DNA of 64,000 nt, taken from the NCBI RefSeq assembly GCF_900096585.1, contig NZ_FMYH01000004.1, positions 283,248 to 347,247 of the forward strand. The letters are read 5' to 3'. Made by a program: the position numbers and the translations under genes. This DNA comes from Sanguibacter gelidistatuariae. Its GTDB lineage: Bacteria; Actinomycetota; Actinomycetes; Actinomycetales; Cellulomonadaceae. Shown here one piece after another: positions 52,124-61,784 of the stretch; the stretch's first letter is position 1, and every line of letters begins with the position of its first letter. The notes under the pieces were generated by a model. That model did not search any database, was not told the DNA's origin, and was given only the letters and a program-made list of their open reading frames with translations.

Positions 52124-52158
52124 CACCCTCGTCCTTTCCCCACGCTCCGACGAGGGTG
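52124..52158 (+). terminator. Stem-loop after the glycosyltransferase operon
   Basis: A 10-bp perfect stem (CACCCTCGTC / GACGAGGGTG) with a 15-base loop rich in C/T begins 3 bases after the GT stop. It ends before the likely start of the acyltransferase gene. Confidence 0.65.
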
Positions 52159-52188
52159 CTCGCGCGCACCAGAAGATGGAGATCGCCC

Positions 52189-54276
52189 GTGGTGTCGTTG
52201 TCGGTTGCGCCACCGCGTCAGGCGCATGGCTCGCGGTTCAGACCGGACATCGAAGGCATGCGGGCCGTCGCCATCGGGCTCGTCCTCTTCTATCACGCAG
52301 GGCTGCCATGGATCCCGGGCGGGTTCGTCGGAGTCGACGTGTTCTTCGTGATCTCGGGCTTCCTCATCACAGGACTCCTTCTCCGCGAGATCGCGAAGAC
52401 CGGGCGCATCTCCCTCCCCACCTTCTACGCGCGGCGCGCAAAGCGGCTTCTCCCGGCGACGGCACTGGTCCTCGTCGCCACCGCAGCGCTGACCTACATC
52501 GTCCTTCCGGTCACCGACCGCCGGGTGTTCGGGTGGGACATCGTCAGCGCCGCCGCCTACGTCGCGAACTGGCGGTTCGCCGACCGGTCCGTCGACTACC
52601 TGGCCGAGGGCATCGGCGCCTCACCGGTCCAGCACTTCTGGTCCCTGGCCGTCGAAGAGCAGTTCTACCTCGTCTGGCCGATCCTCATCGTCGCCGTCCT
52701 GCTCGTGTCGCGTCGGGTCGGCAGGTCGCCGCGGATCTTGCTGGGCCCCGCTCTCCTGCTCGTGGCGGTGCCGTCGTTCCTGTGGTCCGTGACCGAGACG
52801 GGGCACAACCCGGAGGCCGCTTTCTTCGCGACGCCGACCAGACTCTGGGAACTCGCCGTGGGCGCGGGCGTCGCTCTCGCGCTTCCCCACATCAGGCGCC
52901 TGCCGGTCCGTCACGCGACCATCCTGGCTGCGACAGGGCTGTCGGCCGTCGCACTGAGCGCCTTGCTGTTCGACGCCGACACGGCGTGGCCTGGTCATCT
53001 GGCGCTCGTGCCGGTGCTCGGCACCGCGGCCGTGCTGGCCGGCGGAGAGGTCGCCCGTGACGCCGGCGCAGGGAGGCTGTTGTCTGCCCAGCCCATGGTG
53101 TGGGTCGGTGGACTCTCCTACTCCCTCTATCTGTGGCACTGGCCGCTGCTCATCGCCGCGACCGCCTACTGGAATGACGACCTCGGGGTCGGTCGTGGAG
53201 TCGCGATCGTGGCCCTGTCCGTCGTCCCGGCGTGGCTCTCTCTTGTCCTCGTCGAGAACCCGGTCCGCTTCGCGCAGCGCCTCAAGTCGACGTCGCTGTC
53301 ACTCTCTGTCGGGGCCAACTTCACCGCGGTCGGCGTCGCCGCAGGGCTGGTCCTCGTGCTGGTGGTCCCGTCGACGGCGACAGACCCAGTGAGTTCTCCG
53401 CCACCGGGGGCGGAGGTCGTCCGAGACGACCCCGCAGCCGCGAGCAGCCTGTGGGAAGTGACGTCTGCGCAGCGCATCGTCCCCAGCCCGGAGACGGCGA
53501 CCCTAGACGTCCCGGTCTCCTACGCCGAAGGTTGTCAGCAGGACCAGGCCACCAGCAATGTCGTCCTGTGCGAGTACGGAGACGGTGCGAGCGAGCACGT
53601 CATCGCGCTCGTGGGCGACTCGAAGGCACTCCAGTGGCAACCTGTCCTCGACCAGCTCGCGACCGCGCACGGCTGGAGGCTCGTCACGATGACCAAGTCG
53701 TCCTGCGGTCTCTACGACGGCGCCACCGGGGACGAGGCAGGGATCTACTCCTCGTGCGTGGACTGGAACTCGCGTGCGGTCGAGGAGATCACAGCCCTGC
53801 GACCCGACGTCGTCCTGACCTCTCAATACTCGAGCGCGGCGCTCACGGACCCGGAGGACAGTGAGAGCGAAGCGACCGACGAGGGGATGGTCGCCGCTCT
53901 CGAGTCGCGCTGGGCAAAGCTCGCGGACAGCGGCATCCCGGTGATCGCGCTCACCAACAACCCGTCCCCGACCGGGGAGGTGTACGAGTGCGTCGCCGAG
54001 AACCTGGAGAACCTCTCAGCTTGCTCGTTCCCGGGCACACAAACCCTGACGGCTGAGGTCCAGCGCGAGGCCGCCCGCCTCGTCCCCGGCACCCGTGTGC
54101 TGGACATGAACGATGTCATCTGCCCCGATGGGATGTGCCCCGCGGTGATGGGGGAGGTGCTTGTCTATCGGCAGGCATCCCACCTCACCAAAACCTTTGT
54201 CGAGTCGACCAAGAACATCCTCGAACCACGGCTGATCGAGGCTCTTGAGACAGCGGCACCAGAAGTGGACTGGTAG
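52189..54276 (+). CDS. Membrane acyltransferase (AT3) fused to SGNH domain, OafA-like
   Basis: The protein has 695 residues from a GTG (GGAG 11 bases before); longer starts fall inside the terminator. The AT3 part (about 15-370) has about ten membrane helices, with RFRPDIEGMRAVAIGLVLFYHAG containing the catalytic His, VDVFFVISGFLITGLLL, YARRAKRLLPA and FWSLAVEEQFYLVWP. The C-terminal extracellular SGNH-like domain has IALVGDSKALQW (catalytic Ser) and RQASHLTKTF at the catalytic His region. Such enzymes O-acetylate surface polysaccharide or peptidoglycan. The gene sits in the surface-glycan cluster. Confidence 0.9.
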   Translation: MVSLSVAPPRQAHGSRFRPDIEGMRAVAIGLVLFYHAGLPWIPGGFVGVDVFFVISGFLITGLLLREIAKTGRISLPTFYARRAKRLLPATALVLVATAALTYIVLPVTDRRVFGWDIVSAAAYVANWRFADRSVDYLAEGIGASPVQHFWSLAVEEQFYLVWPILIVAVLLVSRRVGRSPRILLGPALLLVAVPSFLWSVTETGHNPEAAFFATPTRLWELAVGAGVALALPHIRRLPVRHATILAATGLSAVALSALLFDADTAWPGHLALVPVLGTAAVLAGGEVARDAGAGRLLSAQPMVWVGGLSYSLYLWHWPLLIAATAYWNDDLGVGRGVAIVALSVVPAWLSLVLVENPVRFAQRLKSTSLSLSVGANFTAVGVAAGLVLVLVVPSTATDPVSSPPPGAEVVRDDPAAASSLWEVTSAQRIVPSPETATLDVPVSYAEGCQQDQATSNVVLCEYGDGASEHVIALVGDSKALQWQPVLDQLATAHGWRLVTMTKSSCGLYDGATGDEAGIYSSCVDWNSRAVEEITALRPDVVLTSQYSSAALTDPEDSESEATDEGMVAALESRWAKLADSGIPVIALTNNPSPTGEVYECVAENLENLSACSFPGTQTLTAEVQREAARLVPGTRVLDMNDVICPDGMCPAVMGEVLVYRQASHLTKTFVESTKNILEPRLIEALETAAPEVDW

Positions 54277-54317
54277 TCGGGGGCAGTGGAAGTTCGGTGA
54301 CCATCGTGGTGCACGGT

Positions 54318-54358
54318 CGATTCGCGTTCCCTCGGGCTCACGGTGACGGCGCGAATCG
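54318..54358. terminator. Stem-loop between convergent acyltransferase and pilin-like genes
   Basis: CGATTCGCG pairs perfectly with CGCGAATCG around 23 bases. It is in the 101-base gap between two convergent genes and may end both. No U-run is seen. Confidence 0.5.
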
Positions 54359-54377
54359 GCGGCCCCGACGTCGACGG

Positions 54378-55607
54378 TCAGGACATACCGAGGAGGGACC
54401 GCCACGCGCGGTAGTGCTCAACGTCCACTCCTCCGTACAACGGGTCGCCAGCCAGGGCCTCGCCGACCAGCTCGGCCTCGCGCACCAGGGCATCGCCGCC
54501 GTCGTCGTAGAACGTGAAAGCCGCACCGCCGGCGACGGCCGGGGTGTCCGTCTCCAGGCCCACCATGTACGGGATACCCGCTGCGCCGGCGGCGGTACGG
54601 GCCGGAGCTGACAGGGCGATGATCCCGTCGAAGTCTGCTGCGTGGTCGACGAACGTCACGATGGAGAGCGCATCCGCGCGCTCCAGGACAGCGTCGAAGA
54701 GCGTGCCTCCGTCCGGAGCGGGTGTAGTCGCCAGCCAGTAGGGGGCGTCCAGGGCGAGTTTCACACCTGTGGGTAGGGCGGCCTTGACCGCGTCCATCGT
54801 GGCTTCCCACCGTTCGACAGTCCCGACCCGGTCGGTGTTCCAGGAAGGCAGCGTCCACGGCTCCAGGGAGAGCTCGACGTAGTCGACGGGGCGTGTGCTG
54901 ATCGCATCCAGGGTCCACGTCACAGCCAGTGACGGGTCGTCGAGCCAGCCTGGGTCGCCGCCGAGCACGCCAACCTCGAACCCGGCGTCGTGCAGGGCTG
55001 TGGTCGTCTCGTCCATCCAGGCCGCGATGGGCCCTTCGTCGGACACCCACGGTGCGGCGATGTGGACCTGGCTCAGGTTGTTCTGGCGAGCGAAGGCCAC
55101 GAGGGTCTGCGGGTCGGCGGCTGCGTAGCCGGTCCCGCGGTTGTCCTGGTCAGGAGTCAGGGAGTTGTCCCAGACCCACATGGACCCGAACGCCGTCCTG
55201 GCCCGCGCCGGCTCGTCAGCCGGGGTCGGCTCGCCAGCCGGCGCCGGCGTGGAGTCTGCTAGGGCTGCGTCGTCGGAGGTTCCGGCTGTGCTCAGCGGTG
55301 CCCACGGGGCGGCGGCCGCCAGCGGATCGTTGATCTGCATTCCGTGCGGCTCCTCGAGGGCAGAGGTGGCCAGGGCGCCATCCAGCAGCGGCGCGCTGTC
55401 TGAGGGTGCCGCCGCCGGGACCGTCTCGGCGAGCTGGCGGGGTTGGGCAGCTGAGGCGGATGTCGTCGCGTGGTCCGTCACCTGGGTGTACCCGACGGCG
55501 GCGATCGTGGCGAGGATCCCCAGAATCAGGACGATGACGAGATCGACCACGGTGAACCCGCCGATGGACCGCACGGTGCCGGGTCGGGAGGGCAGCGGGG
55601 TGGGCAT
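54378..55607 (-). CDS. Prepilin-like signal fused to TIM-barrel-like (putative glycoside-hydrolase) domain
   Basis: The protein has 409 residues. Its N-terminus is a type IV prepilin leader: a short basic leader, a GG cleavage site (after G17), then FTVVDLVIVLILGILATIAAV, a hydrophobic helix with Asp rather than Glu at +5. An Ala/Thr/Pro-rich linker (about 50-135) leads to a domain with alternating strand and helix segments ending in acidic or aromatic residues: FGSMWVWDNSL, QVHIAAPWV, VDYVELSLEPWTL, VKLALDAPYW, LSIVTFVDH and GGVDVEHYRAW. These suggest a TIM barrel acting on sugars. No pilus genes are nearby. The family is not one I recognise. Confidence 0.75.
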   Translation of the reverse strand: MPTPLPSRPGTVRSIGGFTVVDLVIVLILGILATIAAVGYTQVTDHATTSASAAQPRQLAETVPAAAPSDSAPLLDGALATSALEEPHGMQINDPLAAAAPWAPLSTAGTSDDAALADSTPAPAGEPTPADEPARARTAFGSMWVWDNSLTPDQDNRGTGYAAADPQTLVAFARQNNLSQVHIAAPWVSDEGPIAAWMDETTTALHDAGFEVGVLGGDPGWLDDPSLAVTWTLDAISTRPVDYVELSLEPWTLPSWNTDRVGTVERWEATMDAVKAALPTGVKLALDAPYWLATTPAPDGGTLFDAVLERADALSIVTFVDHAADFDGIIALSAPARTAAGAAGIPYMVGLETDTPAVAGGAAFTFYDDGGDALVREAELVGEALAGDPLYGGVDVEHYRAWRSLLGMS

Positions 55608-55698
55608 CAGAGCATCTCCCCGCAGTCGGTTGTCCCTTGACGGTGCAGCTGCGCCACGTCGCGAACTGAACGACCTCTGTGGCGTGTGTCACAGAACT

Positions 55699-56766
55699 CT
55701 AGCCGACCCGGCCGACCAGCTCCTGAATCACCCGCTCTGCCGCATGTCCGTCCCCGTAGGGCGCTGCCTCGGTCGGCTCCGGCGCCGGCCGCTGCACCCC
55801 GGCGAAAATCTCCTGGGCGGAGGAGGCGAGCACGTTCCACCCCAGCTCGACCGTCTCGACCCACTCCGTCTCCGTCCGCACCGTGGTGCACGGCACCCGC
55901 AGCAGGAACGCCTCCTTCTGCAGGCCACCGGAGTCGGTCACCACGCCCGCGCTCGCCATGGTCGCGGCGAGCAGGTCGGGGTAGGCCAGCGGGGGATGCA
56001 GTACCACAGCACCACCCGACCAGTCGATCCCCGCAGCCGCGGACCGCGCCACCAGCCGCGGGTGCGCGAGCAGCACGACCGGGCGGTCCAACGCCTTGAG
56101 GCTCGTGGCGATCTCGGCGAGGTGAACGGGGTCGTCGGTGTTCTCCGCGCGGTGGATGGTCGCCACGTAGAAGTCCCCGGCGCTCACCCCTGCGCTCGTG
56201 AGCACGGACGCCGGTGCGCCGGAGAGGGAATCCCGCACGGTCAGCAGCACGTCCGTCATGACGTCGCCGACGACGATCGTCCGCCCGCCCAGCCCCTCAG
56301 CGCGTAGGTGCGAGGCCGCCACGGTGGTGGGCGCGAGCAGCAGGTCGGCGGCGTGGTCGGTGAGCACCCGGTTGTGCTCCTCGGGCATGGCCCGGTTGAA
56401 GGACCGCAGCCCCGCCTCCAGGTGCGCGACCGGCAGGTGCAGCTTCACAGCCGACAACGCGGCGGCGAGGGTCGAGTTGGTGTCCCCGTAGACGAGCACC
56501 CAGTCCGGGCGTTCCCTCTCGAGCACGCCGTCGAGCGCGGCGAGAATCGCACCGGTCTGCTGCCCATGGCTGCCCGACCCGACGCCGAGATGCACGTCCG
56601 GGGCGGGGATGGACAGGTCGGTGAAGAACACGTCGGAGAGCATCGGGTCGTAGTGCTGCCCGGTGTGCACGATCACGTGCTCGACGCCCGCGGCGGCCGC
56701 CGCGTGGGCGATCGGGGCGAGCTTGACGAACTGCGGGCGGGCGCCGACCACGGAGAGGAGCTTCAC
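55699..56766 (-). CDS. wecB: Non-hydrolysing UDP-HexNAc 2-epimerase (WecB/WbpI type)
   Basis: The protein has 355 residues. It has the epimerase start MKLLSVVGARPQFVKLAPIA and then VHTGQHYDPMLSDVFF, VLVYGDTNSTLAAALSA, VAHLEAGLRSFNRAMPEEHNRVLTDH with the catalytic acids, VVTDSGGLQKEAFLL and RTETEWVETVELG. It could convert UDP-GlcNAc to UDP-ManNAc, or act as WbpI on UDP-GlcNAc3NAcA. The presence of WbpA/B/E/D homologues in the same locus makes the second role attractive, but the sequence alone does not decide. Confidence 0.92.
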   Translation of the reverse strand: MKLLSVVGARPQFVKLAPIAHAAAAAGVEHVIVHTGQHYDPMLSDVFFTDLSIPAPDVHLGVGSGSHGQQTGAILAALDGVLERERPDWVLVYGDTNSTLAAALSAVKLHLPVAHLEAGLRSFNRAMPEEHNRVLTDHAADLLLAPTTVAASHLRAEGLGGRTIVVGDVMTDVLLTVRDSLSGAPASVLTSAGVSAGDFYVATIHRAENTDDPVHLAEIATSLKALDRPVVLLAHPRLVARSAAAGIDWSGGAVVLHPPLAYPDLLAATMASAGVVTDSGGLQKEAFLLRVPCTTVRTETEWVETVELGWNVLASSAQEIFAGVQRPAPEPTEAAPYGDGHAAERVIQELVGRVG

Positions 56767-56846
56767 GGTTGACGAGTCTACGGCTGACCTGGGCCTGCGC
56801 CCGGGACGCCCCCACGCGCCGCCACGGCCGAGGTAGGCAGCGCTGA

Positions 56847-56852
56847 TAGCGT
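56847..56852 (+). promoter_or_regulatory. -10 element of leaderless glycosyltransferase transcript
   Basis: TAGCGT ends 6 bases before the GTG at 56859. Confidence 0.4.
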
Positions 56853-56858
56853 CGGGGC

Positions 56859-57977
56859 GTGAAGATCATCGCCGTGACCGCGTGGTTCCCCAGCCCCAAG
56901 GCGCCCACGGTGGGCACCTTCGTAGAGAAGGACGTCCGCGTCCTGGCCCGCGACCACGACGTCGAGGTGGTCCACCTCATCGCCCCGCACCTGGCCGACC
57001 GCCGCGAGGCCGACGTCGACACGATCGACCACGACGGCCTGGTGGTGCACCGCATCGTCATGTCCCCCCAGCGCCCCGACCAGATCCTGCGTGCCCGCCG
57101 CCTGCTCGAGCCCCTGCTCGCCGGCGCGGACCTCGTGCACACCATGGCCTTCCCGTCGCTGCTGCCCTTCGCCCGCACCCGCCCCACCGCGCCGTGGGTG
57201 CACACCGAGCACTGGTCCGGCCTGACCACCCCGGCCACCCTCCCGCCCGCCTGGCGCCTCGCCCTGCCGGTCCTGCGCCCGCTCCTGAGGCGGCCCGACG
57301 TCGTCACGGCGGTGTGCGAGTACCTCGCCCGCCCGATCCGCGCCGAACGCCGCGACCGGTCCACCGTGATCGTGCCGTGCATCGTTCCCGCCCCGGCCGC
57401 CCTCACCGAGCGCAGCCCGGGGGAGGGACGCCCGCTCGAGCTCGTCGGGGTGGGTGGGCTGATCGACCGTAAAGACCCGCTGCTCGCCGTGCGCTGCCTC
57501 GCCGAGCTCGGGTCCCGCGGCCACGACGTCCGCCTCACGTGGGCAGGCAGCGGCCCCCTGCACGACGACGCGCTCGCGCTCGCCGCCGACCTCGCCGTCT
57601 CCGACCGGCTCACCCTGCTCGGCAACGTCGACACCGCGGGGGTGAGCGCGGCCCTCGACGCGGCCGACCTGTTCTTCCTGCCGACCAAGGCGGACAACTT
57701 CTGCGTCTCGGCCGCCGAGGCCCTCGTGCACGGACGCCCCGTCGTCGTGGGCGCCACCGGCGGTCAGGGGGAGTACATCGACGCGAGCGTCGGGGAGCTC
57801 GTGGACCACCAAGACGCGGCGGCCTACGCGGACGCGATCGAGCGGGTGTGGCGGGCAACCGACGGGCTGAGCGCCGGGGACGTCGCCGCGACCCTCGGCG
57901 ACCGGTTCAGCCCTGAGACGGTCCGGCGCGGCTATCTCGACGCCTACGACCTGGCCCGAGCGGGGCGCGGGGCATGA
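56859..57977 (+). CDS. GT4-type glycosyltransferase
   Basis: The protein has 372 residues from a GTG. The start KIIAVTAWFPSPKAPTVGTFVEKDV is typical of GT4 enzymes, followed by DLVHTMAFPSLLPFA, WVHTEHWSG, VVTAVCEYLARPI, and the donor-half motifs LVGVGGLIDRKDPLLAVRCLAELG and DLFFLPTKADNFCVSAAEALVHGRPVVVGATGGQGEYI. It is followed, with a 4-base overlap, by a GT2 gene. TAGCGT 6 bases upstream suggests leaderless initiation. Confidence 0.9.
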   Translation: MKIIAVTAWFPSPKAPTVGTFVEKDVRVLARDHDVEVVHLIAPHLADRREADVDTIDHDGLVVHRIVMSPQRPDQILRARRLLEPLLAGADLVHTMAFPSLLPFARTRPTAPWVHTEHWSGLTTPATLPPAWRLALPVLRPLLRRPDVVTAVCEYLARPIRAERRDRSTVIVPCIVPAPAALTERSPGEGRPLELVGVGGLIDRKDPLLAVRCLAELGSRGHDVRLTWAGSGPLHDDALALAADLAVSDRLTLLGNVDTAGVSAALDAADLFFLPTKADNFCVSAAEALVHGRPVVVGATGGQGEYIDASVGELVDHQDAAAYADAIERVWRATDGLSAGDVAATLGDRFSPETVRRGYLDAYDLARAGRGA

Positions 57978-59125
57978 CCGCGACGGACGCCACCGGCAGC
58001 CCGGCCGACGTAGTGGTCGACGTCGTCATCGCGGTACACACCGCACAGCGTCCCATCGCGCGCGCCGTCGCCTCGGCTCTCGCGGCCGCGACTCCCACGA
58101 GTCCTGCGGCGGGAGACCCTGTCCCTGTCCGGGTAACCGTGGTGGCGCACAACGTCGCCCCCGCGCTCGTCGAGGCCAACCTCGCCGGCGTGGCCGTCCC
58201 CCAAGGGTCGAGCGTGCGTGTCCTCGCCTACACCGACGACACCCGCAGTCCTGCTGGCCCGTTCAACCACGGCCTCGACGCGGCCCGCGCGCCCTACGTG
58301 GCGGTCATGGGCTCCGACGACCGGCTCGCCCCGGGCGCGATCGCCTCCTGGCTCGCCCTGGCGCGCAGTACCGGTGCGGCCGCGGTCATCGCGCGCCTGG
58401 CTAAGGCACACCCCGACGGGTCCGTTGCGGCCGTCGTGCCCACACCGCCCGCCCGTCCCCTGCGCACCACGCGGCTTGACGGCGTCCGGGACCGGCTGTC
58501 CTACCGCTCGGCCCCGCTCGGCCTGCTCGAGCGCGCGACGCTCGAGCGGCTCGGCCTGCGCTTCACCCTCGGCCACGAGGTGGGCGAGGACGTGGCCTTC
58601 GTGACCCGGCTGTGGTTCTCCGGCGCGCCTATCGCCTTCGACCGGCGCGGCCCGGCCTACCTCGTCCAGGACGACGCGGGGGACCGGATCACCGGGATCA
58701 CCCGCCCGGTCACGGCCGAGCTGGCGTTTCTTACAGACCTCGTGAGCCAGGGCTGGTTCACCGCGCTCCCGCTGCCCGCCCGCCGCGCCGCCGCGGTGAA
58801 GTTCCTCCGCATCCACGTGTTCGGGCTGCTCCTCAACCGGACGGCGCCGTTCTGGACGCCCGCAGAACGGGCGGCGCTGGCCGACGTCGTGAGCGCCGTC
58901 CTGCACGCGGCACCCGGATGCGAGCGGGTGCTCTCCCGAGCCGACTGCGCGGTGCTGCGCGCGGTCGCGGACCCGGCGAGCGACGTCGGGCAGCTGATCG
59001 CGCTCGCTCACGCGCGCCGGCGGCACGGCCGCCCGACGACTGTGGTCACCGCCGACCTGACGCGTCTGTTCGCGCGGGAGGCGCCGCTGCGGCTCATGGC
59101 CGCCTCTGTCCTTGCGCGACGCTGA
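57974..59125 (+). CDS. GT2-type glycosyltransferase
   Basis: The protein has 383 residues. The GT-A domain (about 10-230) has VVDVVIAVHTAQRPIARAVASAL, GPFNHGLDAARAPYVAVMGSDDRL with the metal-binding Asp residues, and LGHEVGEDVAFVTRLWF near the acceptor site. A C-terminal helical extension of about 120 residues has no clear match. No membrane segment is evident. It overlaps the preceding GT4 gene by 4 bases and so belongs to the same transcript. Confidence 0.87.
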   Translation: MTATDATGSPADVVVDVVIAVHTAQRPIARAVASALAAATPTSPAAGDPVPVRVTVVAHNVAPALVEANLAGVAVPQGSSVRVLAYTDDTRSPAGPFNHGLDAARAPYVAVMGSDDRLAPGAIASWLALARSTGAAAVIARLAKAHPDGSVAAVVPTPPARPLRTTRLDGVRDRLSYRSAPLGLLERATLERLGLRFTLGHEVGEDVAFVTRLWFSGAPIAFDRRGPAYLVQDDAGDRITGITRPVTAELAFLTDLVSQGWFTALPLPARRAAAVKFLRIHVFGLLLNRTAPFWTPAERAALADVVSAVLHAAPGCERVLSRADCAVLRAVADPASDVGQLIALAHARRRHGRPTTVVTADLTRLFAREAPLRLMAASVLARR

Positions 59126-59182
59126 GGGCAGTATCCTGCAGGGAGATTTGTGCCTACTCAATCGGACCAGGTGAAGGTGTTC

Positions 59183-60484
59183 ATGCGCATCGCAGTTGTC
59201 GCTCTCGGAAAGATCGGCCTCCCGCTGGCCGTCCAGTTCGCCGACCAGGGCCACGACGTGGTCGGGGTGGACGTTAATGCCGCGGTGGTCGACCTGGTCA
59301 ATGCCGGCACCGAGCCCTTCCCGGGCGAGGCGCACCTGGCTGAGAAGCTGGCCGAGCTCGTCCCGGCCGGGCGCCTGCGGGCCACGACCGACTACGCCGA
59401 CGCGATCCCCGGTGCCGACGCGGTCGTGCTCGTCGTGCCGCTCTTCGTCGACGAGGAGACCGCCGCCCCGGACTTCGGCTGGATGGATGCAGCGACCCGC
59501 TCGCTCGGTGAACACCTGACTCCGGGGACCCTCGTCTCCTACGAGACGACGCTGCCCGTGGGAGTCACCCGCGGGCGCTGGAAGCCACTGCTGGAGGAGG
59601 TCTCGGGTCTCACAGAAGGCACCGACTTCCACCTCGTCTTCTCCCCCGAGCGGGTGCTCACCGGCCGGGTCTTCGCCGACCTGCGCAAGTACCCCAAGCT
59701 CATCGGCGGGCTGAGCGAGGAGGGCGCACGCCGCGCCAAGGCGTTCTACGAGGCGGTGCTCACCTTCGACGAGCGCCCCGACCTGGCCCGGCCGAACGGC
59801 GTCTGGGACCTGGGCTCCGCGGAGGCCGCCGAGATGGCCAAGCTCGCCGAGACCACCTACCGCGACGTGAACATCGGCCTCGCCAACCAGTTCGGCGCCT
59901 TCGCCGAGAAGGTCGGCATCGACGTCTACTCCGTCATCGAGGCGTGCAACTCCCAGCCCTACAGCCACATTCACCGGCCGGGCATCGCCGTCGGGGGTCA
60001 TTGCATCCCGGTGTACCCGCGGCTGTACCTGTCGGTCGACCCGGACGCCTCGATCGTGCGGGAGGCGCGGGCGGTCAACGCCGCGGTGCCCGAGCGGGTC
60101 GTGGCGCAGGCGGAGAGCCTGCTGGGTTCGCTCGAGGGACTGCTGGTCGTGGTGCTCGGGGCGTCCTACCGCGGGGGAGTGAAGGAGACGGCGTTCTCCG
60201 GCGTCTTCGCGACCGTCGACGCCCTGCGTGGGCGGCGCGCGCGCGTCGTGGTTCACGACCCGATGTACACCGACGAGGAGCTCGCCGGCCTGGGGTTCGA
60301 CGCCTACCACTACGGGCAGGCTGCTGATGTTGCTGTGGTCCAGGCGGACCACGCGGAGTATCGGACGATCACTCCGGCGCAGGTGCCGGGGTTGCGGTTG
60401 TTGGTGGATGGGCGGCGGGTGACGGACCCGGCGGTGTGGGCTGGGATTCCGCGGGTGGTCATTGGCGAAGGGCGCACCGCCTGA
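59183..60484 (+). CDS. UDP-sugar 6-dehydrogenase (WbpA/WecC type)
   Basis: From the ATG at 59183 (AGGTGAAGG upstream) the protein has 433 residues; a GTG at 59150 is an alternative. The NAD-binding start is MRIAVVALGKIGLPLAVQFADQGHDVVGVDVN. FSPERVLTGRVFADLRKYPKLIGG and AEMAKLAETTYRDVNIGLANQF are family motifs, and GHCIPVYPR carries the catalytic Cys. The C-terminal part (VVVLGASYRGGVKETAFS) binds the UDP-sugar. It oxidises UDP-GlcNAc or UDP-ManNAc to the uronic acid, the first step required by the WbpB/E/D-like module at 43740-46446. Confidence 0.92.
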   Translation: MRIAVVALGKIGLPLAVQFADQGHDVVGVDVNAAVVDLVNAGTEPFPGEAHLAEKLAELVPAGRLRATTDYADAIPGADAVVLVVPLFVDEETAAPDFGWMDAATRSLGEHLTPGTLVSYETTLPVGVTRGRWKPLLEEVSGLTEGTDFHLVFSPERVLTGRVFADLRKYPKLIGGLSEEGARRAKAFYEAVLTFDERPDLARPNGVWDLGSAEAAEMAKLAETTYRDVNIGLANQFGAFAEKVGIDVYSVIEACNSQPYSHIHRPGIAVGGHCIPVYPRLYLSVDPDASIVREARAVNAAVPERVVAQAESLLGSLEGLLVVVLGASYRGGVKETAFSGVFATVDALRGRRARVVVHDPMYTDEELAGLGFDAYHYGQAADVAVVQADHAEYRTITPAQVPGLRLLVDGRRVTDPAVWAGIPRVVIGEGRTA

Positions 60485-60509
60485 TTGCTGCGTGTGGCTG
60501 AGTGAATGC

Positions 60510-60544
60510 AGAAGGGTCCAGGAGCATCGCTCCTGGACCCTTCT
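60510..60544. terminator. Bidirectional intrinsic terminator
   Basis: A perfect 16-bp stem (AGAAGGGTCCAGGAGC / GCTCCTGGACCCTTCT) with a 3-base loop. It begins 25 bases after the dehydrogenase stop and ends 18 bases before the RmlB stop, so it serves both convergent genes. Confidence 0.85.
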
Positions 60545-60562
60545 GTGTGGTGCAACGTGCGG

Positions 60563-61591
<1,029 letters not shown>

Positions 61592-61784
61592 CTAGGATAC
61601 TGGCCGCTGGAGCCCGCCATGGCACGGAGTTCGACCGGCTGCCCTCGTGAGCCTGCCCCTGGGTGGGCTCAGGTAACATTACTCAGGCACGAGCCAGGCT
61701 TCTTCACGTGGTGTGCGCTGTGGTAGGTCCGGAGAATCTCGACCTGCGTATGACCGAGAACCAGAGCACACGACGGGAGCGACT

